The notes under the pieces are model-generated. The model had not been told where the DNA came from, did not search any database, and worked only from the letters and a program-made list of their open reading frames with translations. Below are positions 32,801 to 42,284 of a stretch of 64,000 bases of DNA, piece by piece (positions within the stretch are counted from its first letter, which is position 1; each line of letters starts with the position of its first letter). A program made the position numbers and the translations under genes. This stretch comes from Ampelomyces quisqualis (lineage: Eukaryota > Ascomycota > Dothideomycetes > Pleosporales > Phaeosphaeriaceae), in NCBI GenBank assembly GCA_018398575.1, contig JAGTXZ010000020.1, positions 2,418,001 through 2,482,000 on the forward strand, read 5' to 3'.

Positions 32801-33736
32801 ATCATTCTTGCGCGCGAAGGAGATGAAGAACGTTGTTTCAGTACTCTCGACATCGCGTTGCAGTCCAATATCGTTTGGCGGTCAAACCTGTACAGTCATG
32901 AACTGCAGATATGTCGTCTGGTCTGTGCTCTCGCTGTGGACGATTCGAACCAAGCATCGGTCGCAGTTCGCTGGCTGCTGAAAGAGAACCCTTTTAGCGG
33001 TGATCTGTTCCGACTGTTCAGTTGCGTCAACCGTCTTTGCGCCTTTCCCGATGGGTACTCCACCGGACCCTCGCACAAAATCCTTCTTCGGTACATCAAG
33101 ACCATGGACTACGCGCTACTCACCGAAGAACAACGAATTTGGTATAACTTCCGAAACCGATCAGATACGGCAGGTGGCTTTCGCAACTCCGTGAATAGCG
33201 AAGATGTAAAGTTTGTAAAAGACCACGACCCATCATTACTTGCCCTCTATGCGCACGTCCTTGTGTGTGGTGGCTCATACATGGCAGCACTGAATTACTA
33301 CTTTCGAGCCTTTGCCATAACGCCTGACGATCCTGTCCTCAATCTAAGCATCGGCATAGCGTACATCCAGCACGCGATGAAGCGCTTGTCAGAGAATAGA
33401 CAGTACCAAATCCAGCAGGGTCTTGCCTTCATCAATCGATACTACGAAATTCGCACGAAAGAAAACATTGCAGTACATTGCCAAGAAGCGGAGTTCAATG
33501 CTGCGAGGGTTTGGCATGGTCTGGGCCTTATGAGTCTTGCAATCCCGGCTTATGAGCGTTGCATCGCTCTGAGTGAAAGCGTTAGGCAAGAAGCAGAGGA
33601 TCGATGCACGGATGGGCAGTGGGGATATGAAGACTTCAAGTATGAAGCTGCGTTTGCGATTCAGAGCATCTATGCAGTAAGTGGGAATTACGAGGCTGCG
33701 AAGAACGTGACGGAGAATGTATTGGTGATTGAGTAG
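29847..33736 (+). CDS. SFC4: TFIIIC subunit Sfc4/Tfc4 (tau131)
   Basis: This TPR subunit of transcription factor IIIC bridges A-box binding and TFIIIB recruitment on tRNA genes. Two exons, 29847-31574 and 31622-33736, with a 47-nt intron, give 1280 aa. The N-terminal 150 residues are Gln/Pro-rich. A strongly acidic stretch (about 155-215) follows, then a basic RGR-rich stretch (about 225-275). The TPR array begins at EGFKELQRQANERFIAKDYPAALDFAQRAI. A second TPR block spans the intron (HHLDMLEPEDHSPEALVWDYEDLFRVIADAL). The central linker has a Lys-rich segment (about 720-755). A third TPR group near the C-terminus is YMAALNYYFRAFAITPDDPVLNLSIG. Order and size fit Sfc4. Confidence 0.9.
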
Positions 33737-36700
33737 GCGCGACAGGCGCACAGAAGCTCGAGATATCATCATCCAGCACAAAGCGGCGCGCGACCGTAGA
33801 ATAGATTCGGCATACTTTCATTCATGAATCCGCACCCATCCCACACGATGATTCACCCTATGCGACTGAGATGGTGTGCGAACTGTGCATAAACCAAGCT
33901 ATCGTCCCTTCCGTCCATGAACCACGTCAGGATTTCTAAATCGTTACTATGTACACCGTGGAAACGCGCCTTAGGCTCGCGCCCCTCCCCCTTCCTAAGC
34001 CACTATCTGCCAACCGCTGTCGCTAATCGACGAAACGGCTCGGAAAGGTCCGCTTCCAGATCCCAGGTGGGACGCAGCCCATTTGCTTCTTCCCACGCAC
34101 CTTGCATAACACACGCCACCCCTGGCCCACGGAGGATGTCGGCTTTGCTTTTTAGTGCATGCAGCGTGTATGCAAGGAACCTAGCCCGTATCCCGATTTT
34201 GTGCGACTGCATGGGACATGCGGAGTTTCCGTTGTTGTGCTACGGGAGACGGACATGTGGGTGTTGAGAAAACGACGTGTCGTTGCGAGTGAATGTCGTA
34301 TCATCGACAGTAAACAGTTCAGGCTATCGGTCTTGCGCGAGACTACCTGGCAGACTTCGATGGAATCGATACGGCTGAATAACTACTTGTCTCTGCTTCC
34401 CTCGGCTGTCTAAACACCTCGCCCCGTTCATCCCAAATAACTACCCGTCTCCATCTCCCACTGCTGTCTAAACACCTCGCACCGTCATCCCAAACATCAA
34501 AATGTGTCCGTCATGACTCTCCCGCCGTGTAACACTTCGTGCCCAACGTGAACTGCCGCGACCCTTACTCACTTCGCTCTGCTTCCGTGTAACGATTTTG
34601 AGTCTGTCCCGTCATGGTGTGACGGGTCACGGGATACACATCTGCCACAAGTGTTTCCGATATTGTGCTACTAGAGGGGTTTTGACCAGGTGTGACCGGT
34701 GACCGGGTTTGCCAGACCGTAGGTTGTGTAACTTGGAGAAAAAAACTTAGCTCTTGGAAATGAGAGTTGTTCCCTAGTCGTATACGTTGCGAGGAAGATC
34801 TGTTCCACAAGAGTTGCGGTATTGCGCTGCGTCATCAACTTGATTGTGGATGCATTTGCACGGTAGGACGAATCTCGAGTGTCTTCGAAGTTGTGCACGA
34901 ATTAGCCAGTGGCCATCAGTTATATGAGATATGCTTCGGAGAGGGCATAGGCAGTCCACTAATATTCGTGCGTATATTATGGTGAGTCCCAGATTGTTAG
35001 GGGTAGACTTTCTTTACGCGCTGCCTGTGACGCGAAGCCAGTACAATCGAGCAGTGCAGTGAATGAGGATACTTCTAATTTATAAGTACTTCTCCCCAAA
35101 TCCCACTCGTACAGTAGCCCAGCCAATACACTTCCTTTGACCCGACCTGGTTGAGCGTATTCAAAGTTTCGTTGAGGATGGTATGGACTATGTGTGTCTA
35201 TCACTTTCTGGGGTCAGGGACACTTGAGCGATCATGGCCTCATTACGTGGTAGTGCTTCGCGAGAATGTGTACCCAGTGGTATCAGAAGTCGCTACTGCA
35301 GCCGTGGCTGTACTGGATTATGATCGTTTCATGGGGGATCCAGGTTCAGCAAAGTCATTGTCTTGGTAGTAGGTTGTTTAGCCGTTGAGGAAGGTGACGA
35401 AAGGCATGAATGGGTCAAAATTTGAAGGTACTAGGATAGTTTTACCATAAGAAATTTCGAGCGTGCTGAAGCCAACCCGCCCGAGCGCATGTTCCGATAC
35501 CATGTGGGAGGGTATGGTACGAGGTCTAGCAATAATTTGTGATCGCCTACCCACACATCAAATTATGGGTCAACGCATCTTGGTGATTAAGCTGGATGAT
35601 ATCATTTGAAGAATAATTGTCCTGCGCGGGTTTTTGAGGTCCTTTCAGTCTACCAAAAGCCTGCCTAGAAGTTTGCTTCGTTATCTCGTTGTCTTTTAGT
35701 TGTTTTATTTGTTTTCAGCACCGCCAACACGGCAGACTTTGATTGAGCCATGGCTCCTAAAACACTAAGGCTTTTACTCCTCTCTCTTTTATCAACGCGG
35801 CAGAACTCTAAACGGCGGGAGACTTTCGCTCAAAATGGCACAAGTGCCAGTGCTCCAGTCACTAGAACCGCTGTCACAGGTGGGTGCCCTCACACTGTAA
35901 TCCCTGATCTCAGCGAGTCCCATATGCCCTTCGGGAGGCGATTTAGTACTTTTGTAGTCTAGGACGTTAATCAATACCAACCAACCAAGCAACCAAGCCT
36001 AGAAGTTTGCGAATCCCATTGGGCGTGTACTTGACGATCGTGGATGATGGCTCGACCTGGTGATGTTTCGGCGCGATTACTCCTTTAACTCCAAAGTAGG
36101 GGCGAAATTAGGTGCTGAACCCTCGGGTCACACCCCCACTGCAAGTCTGTGCATGATACGTCCTCACTGCTTTATTCCATCATGTTGCTGCGTCTTGTGA
36201 GTGACTTTAATCCTCGGTCCGCGTGGTATCGACCTCGATCAGTCCTCGAATGGCACTCAAAGTCAAAAACCTTTATCATCCACGATATGTCTGACATCAC
36301 TCCCACATATCATCCCCTCACGCTCAGCAACGATTCCATCGCCAACGTCTCAACCATCATCGATACCTCAAACCACATTGACCCCGTGGTCTCCAAGATG
36401 TGTCCAATGCGCCAAATCACAAACTTTTGAGTTTCGCCAACGCACGAAATTACTTACACGGCCTATCCAACGGGTCCATTGTGTTTCCAGTTAGGCAAGA
36501 AGATGTATCGTTGGCTGCGACACAGGGATGTATGGCTAGAGTTTCTGACATCTGAATGGTAAAAAAAGAAGGAAAGAAATTGATCAGGCAAAATGAAGGA
36601 ATTGATGCATCTTCGCGTCGAAGTGTACCTGTTCCAGATGTACATGCCGCAGACAGCGAAAACTTCGATCCATCATCCTTGGAACCACAAACGTGTATAG

Positions 36701-37479
36701 AAACGCCATGCATTTAGAAATCACTCAGGAGCACCGTCCACTTCCCCTGAGGCTTCATGGCAAAACTATGGCTTCGAAGGTCGACCCTGACGAACTGAAT
36801 AGATGCGCACGCTACCGGGTCTCAGCGCTTTCCTCCATGAGCTAAAGTACTGTCACTGATCTAGAAAGTGAAGCACGATAGCCTCTACCAGCAGAATCTA
36901 TTGACAACAGCATTTGCGGCGCATTGACGCCCGCCCTGGGGACGTAGCACTCACCCGATCTCATTAGCCTTAGCAATGCCCTGAACGTCGTGCGAAACGA
37001 GGGAAGAGCAATAACAGAAAACACGGCACAGAACTTCGATCGGATACAGCAAGAGCTCCAATACACTGTAGAAATCGGTCAACAGTCACAGCGAATATAC
37101 AATGATATGGCAACACAGCAGAGGAGGTAAGAGCAGCGGCTAAGTATACCGCGGACTTAGGTAAAGCGACGCTGGAAGTGCTACGAGGAATCAGAATCAA
37201 AAGAAACAAAAGCAGGGGAATGAATCCATAACCTTCACCTGCCAGAGGCGACCCCTCAGCAAGTACATACAATGCACAAAGCGCCAGAATACCATCTGTA
37301 CAGACACAGCGCGAATATCTCATGAATATTATAGGCCTGATACTATAATTTCTTGCATATAGATAGCCTAGTAAAAGGGTATGCTGGATAATATGAGTAA
37401 CACATAATTTGATAAAAGAAGAAAGACTCTATTATATAGTCTCTATCATACATTTTAAAGAAGAGAATAAGCAAAGCTC
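33737..37479. other. Gene-poor region with repeat relics
   Basis: About 3.7 kb between convergent SFC4 and the LysM/CBM18 gene. It holds a 58-bp tandem duplication (34381-34495), a small inverted repeat next to tandem TGACCGG units (34606-34710), a 14-bp direct repeat 334 bp apart (35663 and 35997) and an AT-rich end (37320-37480). Short frames occur throughout but none has a recognisable domain. The pattern suggests degenerate transposon sequence; no element type is certain. Confidence 0.5.
34381..34495. repeat. 58-bp tandem duplication
   Basis: Two copies about 58 bp long begin aactac, share gctgtctaaacacctcgc and end tcatcccaaa. They differ mainly in a pyrimidine-rich central stretch. Confidence 0.8.
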
Positions 37480-39808
37480 TTATTTACAGGTTCCAAAATT
37501 CTTTTGACTGTTTTGTAGCGTTAGCCAGATTACTGCTGGAAAGAAGCATAGATACGTACCATCCAGTCTTGCAGTGAGCATCAGTAGTGCCGCAGAAGCC
37601 ACCCGAGGAACAGCACTGGCCGTTAAATGAACCGCCAGCACAAGTGTAGCCACCCTTCGTTGAGCCACATTCACCATTGTTGGTGGGTACATTTGACGTA
37701 AGACAAGCGCTCGAGAACGATTTTTGGCTACCAAATATTAGCGAATGAAAACATCTCAGAGCAGGAACAGAGTTATATGAAACGACATACCAGCCTTGCG
37801 CACAGTGGGCGGTCGTAGATCCGCAGTACCCACCGCTGCTGCAGCAGTTTCCAAATGTGCTGCCCTGACATTTCAAGCCTTTAGCACCGCCGCAAGTGCC
37901 GTCCGTAGTGACACCGGTTGGTAACGGTTTCTTCGACGAGGCCGGCGAAGTAACAGTCGAGCAATCGCCAAAGGCAGATTGGCAGCCGGAGTTACAGTGA
38001 GAAGTTGTGCTTCCTAACGTGAAAATCCGAGTCAGTAGACTCCAGATGGTAGCGTTCGGCAGGTTCACCTACCACAGTAGCCAGCACTGCTGCAGCAGTT
38101 TCCAAACGAACTACCCTTGCACTTGTATCTGTTTGCTCCACCTAGTAGCTAGATCAGCACGAATGATCAGTTTGCTCGTGTTTGCTACGCACCACAAGTG
38201 CCGTCCGGCGAGATATCGCTGACTGTGCAAGTACCGAATCCAGTTTGACACCCCGCAGTACAGTGACCTGTTGTGGAACCGCAGTAGCCTGATGATGAGC
38301 AGCAATCTCCAAATCCAGAGCCTTGACACTGAAATCTATTTGTTCCGCCGCAAGTACCTATGTCGAACGCTGAGGTTAGTGAGATACTTCAGGTGGGTTT
38401 GAAGTGAGTCTTTGTGAATAGGCTCACGCTGGGTTCCTTTGATCTCTTCTTTGTTTAAAGTGGAGAGAATTACTCAAGACTGGATGTGAGTGGAAAACTT
38501 AACTTACCATCGGGACTAATCGAGGTGCTACCGGTGCATATACCAAAGGCTGACTGACATCCTGTAGAGCCTATATTTCTAAATTAGCTCTCGGTCCTAT
38601 GCCAATACGATGTGATACTTACAGTGAGCTGTCGAGGAGCCGCAGAATCCCGACAATGAGCAGCAGTCGCCGTAACTGGAGCCCTTACATTTGTACTTTT
38701 TGGTTCCTCCGCCTATTGATAAGTCATTAGTAGCACCCACTAGGTTCCCAGAATAGTCAGCTTACAGGTACCGTCAGCTGAAAGATCCGTGCTTGTGCAA
38801 GTACCGAAGCCTGCTTGACATCCTGCGGTACCTGCTGCTTTCAGTGTTTGTCAACTAAAATTATTCGAAGCTACATACAGTGACCTGTAGTTGTTCCACA
38901 GAATCCAGAGCTTGAACAACAATCTCCGAAAGTAGAACCTTTGCATATGAACTTATTGGTACCACTACCATGGACGGTTAGCGAGCGTGTCAAATGGGTG
39001 ATATATATGTATATACTAACCCGCAACTGCCATCTGAGCTGATGGAGCCTGCCGTAGGTGCTGGAACAGCGACTGGTTTCGACGTGGTTGTTTCAGACCA
39101 ATCAGGAATGATCATAGTGCAGTTTCCACTCTGGCACTTGCTCACTCCGCAGAATGCTTCACCAGTGCCGCACTTGCCTGAGATAGAGCAGCATGAACCC
39201 CACTTACCACCGCATTTAAGGCCTTTGTTTTGCGTACCACAGTTGCCGTCCATGCTATATTCCGAGGGAAACCCCAGACAAGCACCTGAGTAGCATGTTC
39301 CTGGAAGACAAGAGTCTCTGTGTGACAATCAGTCATGCTATATCAAATTCTCAATGGGAATGGTTGTGAGTATTTTGTACCCGTTTCCGCATTTCCCAGT
39401 TTCGGCATTACAGCATGCTAGATCGTCCTCAATGCACGAGGCGTTTCCATTTCTAGGACCACATAATCCATTAGTCGAGAGGGTAGGTTGAACGACTAGA
39501 TAGATGGATGCATTAGTGCGTTACAATGAAGACACAGTAACAATAGAATAGATCTTACATCCTTCAACGCAGTATTCAGTGCTCGGCTGAACGTTGGAGC
39601 ATTCTTTGTTGATCGCAGGGTTCAGTTTGAAAAAGTCCTCAACAGTAATGTAATACCACTCAGCCAATTCAGCACAGGTGTAGTAATTTACGTTGCCTGA
39701 ACTGAAGGCTGAATAACGGCAATTGATTTCACCAGGTGCAACGGCGGCTTCGATGGGCGTCGCAATGAGAGCAATAGCAGCCAAACTAACTGGGAGAATA
39801 GAGAACAT
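37480..39808 (-). CDS. Secreted LysM plus multi-CBM18 chitin-binding protein
   Basis: Twelve exons assemble into about 540 aa with consistent phase and canonical GT-AG sites. The ATG at 39808 begins a clear signal peptide (MFSILPVSLAAIALIATPIEA). One LysM follows at about residues 30-80: YTCAELAEWYYITVEDFF, then KLNPAINKEC and YCVEG. After it come about eight CBM18 (hevein-like) modules, the first degenerate. Typical units read DGTCGG..KCKGSSFGNCCSSAGYCG followed by STTxHC. The last exon (37480-37502) ends QKNFGTCK. There is no catalytic domain or GPI signal, so the product should be a secreted chitin binder. It lies near the GH18 chitinase gene on the other strand, a pairing known for subgroup-C chitinases. 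It could be a LysM effector-like or self-protection protein. Confidence 0.85.
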
Positions 39809-40852
39809 CTTTGTGTATAATTGCAAAAAGACGAAGAAAGCGAAGCAAAGAATATAACTATATAGAATGACTATGTTTGCCCGCTGAGGACCGGGAAGAA
39901 GGGGCCTGCGAGCAAGTCTGGCTTTAGCGAGTTTGGAGGCGATCTCTGCCTTGCCTTCACATGGCGGGTCTAGTGTAAATTGGAAGCTGACAATGAATCA
40001 GGACGAAATTCTCATTTGAACAGGCCCCAGGGTATAGAGACGCTAGCAAGTTGATATTCATCTCGTCTCGATGTACCAGTATATATGCTGGCAAGCGTGA
40101 AGGATCAGTAGCTGCAGTGCTTCGGGTAAGCCAAGAGTATCTAGACTACACCAAGGCTGAGCCATTACTATAGCAGGGTCAATGTGACTAGATTCCACCT
40201 CGGTTTTGTCGGAAGCAATTTCCACAAAGGCTCCTGCCGGTTGGTGACAGGTGGGAGACGTTATTACCCGGGAGCCTTATGCATTACGTTCTCCCGTTAA
40301 AATTATGTAGGTATCTGCACGGGTATTTAGGTTGTCACAGGGGTGATGGTGATTCTTTCATCATTGAATCGTGGGTCTCACCCGCCACACCGCGCATTGA
40401 TTGATCAGGCCGGTTCTAAGAGACTTGTTAGCAAGACTGAAAGGTTGCAATCCCGTCTGCGCACTTTGGTGTTACACATGATAGTCGCGCCACAATATTT
40501 CAGCAATGCTGATGTTGGTCAATCACTTCGAAGTCTTTTGCAGAACGCGTCGAAATGATAATAGTATGATATCTTTGAGGTTGATGTGTTTACCTTCCAT
40601 GCTATAACGTGAGCCGTGCATGGTTTTGTTAGCTGTAGGGCTACTTATTTGCTGACCTGCAGGATCACTTTGCATCAGATAGGGTCACTTATGTCTTGGC
40701 AAGGCGTACGTAAGACAAGCACGCAGCAGTAGTTACATATAACCGGAGATTTGATAGCTAACCTCGGTATTGCGCTTAGACCAGCCTCACCGTTCTTCGT
40801 TCAACGCCTTTTCGATTTTCTAAGCCCTCATCTCCAGACCTCCATCCCCGAC
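39809..40852. other. Upstream region of the LysM/CBM18 gene
   Basis: About 1 kb between the divergent starts of the LysM/CBM18 gene and the acidic orphan ORF. No domain-bearing frame and no clear motif is seen. It should contain both promoters if both are genes. Confidence 0.4.
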
Positions 40853-41545
40853 ATGCCTTACCCCTTCGCGGCGGTCGATGCGACTAATCTTCCCATAGCG
40901 GTTGAAGTTGATGATAACCCTGACCGCATTCGGCAGGATGTTTTTAACCGATTGCACTGGAACGTGTTCGGCCCACAGAGCGACATTAATGTGCAGGACG
41001 GCGATGCGCTCACCCCTCTTGTAAACCATGCTATCGGTTCAGAGAGCATAGCAGACCCTCCAGTCTTTAGGATCACCGTAAGGATCCAAGTTTGTGAAGA
41101 CAAGTCTTCCATGGACCAGACAGACGAAGAGGAATATCGGTACCAGCCTCCGGACCCATTGGTCATTGAGAATCGGGACGGAGCCCCCATATTGCTCAAG
41201 GAGTTCATCAATCAGGTTCACCCGTTTCTAAATGCCAACAAAAATGAAATCTACAGGTGCGAGGACGAGAATTACTCAAAACCGACAGAGCTGGAGGATG
41301 GCATCAAGTTTGACGGCGTTGATCCGGCTCAATTCGACGGTGCTGATGAGAACGAGAACCAACCCACTGAGCCCAACCTTTTCATGAGAAGCGGAAACAT
41401 TCCGAATGGGTCTAGCTTCTTCTTTGACCAGGCTCAATTCAACGAGGCTGACACGGATGATTTCGAAGTCTACATTGGCCTGTTCGTTGAAGGCAACATG
41501 GGAATATCATCCGATCAATTCTGGAGACATCGAGCTAGTGCTTGA
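40853..41545 (+). CDS. Acidic hypothetical protein beside the chitinase
   Basis: A 230-codon open frame starts at the ATG at 40853 (MPYPFAAVDATNLPIAVEVD); the frame is open further upstream without an ATG. I do not recognise the family. It is acidic and Asn/Asp-rich (FDGVDPAQFDGADENENQ), with no signal peptide, membrane helix or repeat. Codon use and the hydrophobic pattern (FRITVRIQVCED, LKEFINQVHPFLN) look like a folded coding protein rather than noise. It lies between the two chitin-related genes, about 740 bp upstream of the chitinase. The 3' end is uncertain: an overlapping frame (to 41675) may mean a missed intron or frameshift. Cytosolic location would suit an accessory or immunity role, but that is speculation. 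Confidence 0.45.
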   Translation: MPYPFAAVDATNLPIAVEVDDNPDRIRQDVFNRLHWNVFGPQSDINVQDGDALTPLVNHAIGSESIADPPVFRITVRIQVCEDKSSMDQTDEEEYRYQPPDPLVIENRDGAPILLKEFINQVHPFLNANKNEIYRCEDENYSKPTELEDGIKFDGVDPAQFDGADENENQPTEPNLFMRSGNIPNGSSFFFDQAQFNEADTDDFEVYIGLFVEGNMGISSDQFWRHRASA

Positions 41546-42284
41546 AGAATGTGCAGCGGTGTGCCTGCCGAGACTGAACTTGGGGGCTAAGATGCTCAAA
41601 TTTGTCGGATCAGAGGCGGGTTGCTTATGGTATGGGTCTCAAAGAACCCCATTTTCGTCTTTGGCTTGCATGTAAGCCGTCTACGTTCGTTCGTACCTGG
41701 CACGAATATCATACCAGCCCAACTCTACCAAGGGTGTGTTATGCATTTTACTTTGCCACAATAATCAATACTGATTCCTGAAGTCACCCAATACGTTGGC
41801 GCTGGTGGGATACTGCTCATCTTCACGTAAGTTGTAATACAGCACTCCAACCGCCCTGGCATACTAGGTCATCACCCCGGAGTTGCTTCTTCGATGGGAC
41901 ACCATCCACCGTTTCTCTGCATGCGATAGTAAGTCAGCCGGGCAAGGCATTGAGACTCAACGCTCGGCTTGTCAATAGTTCACAAGATACGAAGCATAAA
42001 TGAACATGGACCTTGTCGTCTTACCGGCGTATCTAGCGCAGGGGTATCACAAGACTTCACACGTACCGTCACGGGGCGATTAGCGTGGTCGGTTACACAG
42101 CCATTTTCACTGTTAGACGACTTCCCGGCATCCATGTATTCACTAGGCTGCCTAATGTGACTGTGCTGTGCTCCTAGCGCATGCTTAGATTGTCCAAGAA
42201 TTCAGCCGACTTGCGAGAGACGATGTATATCTTGAAGGCACGCCGTAGTCTTTCAAAGCATTCGTTTCAATATCTATCTCTCCG
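41546..42284. other. Upstream region of the chitinase gene
   Basis: About 740 bp with no recognisable gene other than a short frame overlapping the orphan's end. It should hold the chitinase promoter. Confidence 0.4.

Noticed and set aside
36970..37323. Hydrophobic 117-codon minus-strand frame
   Set aside because: Looks membrane-like but has no family match and sits in decayed, repeat-bearing DNA; another frame overlaps it.
39142..39336. Later acceptor (TTCCAG) for the third exon of the LysM/CBM18 gene
   Set aside because: It puts the exon in a frame with an early stop; the earlier ACACAG acceptor restores GDSCLPGTCYSG and the module frame.
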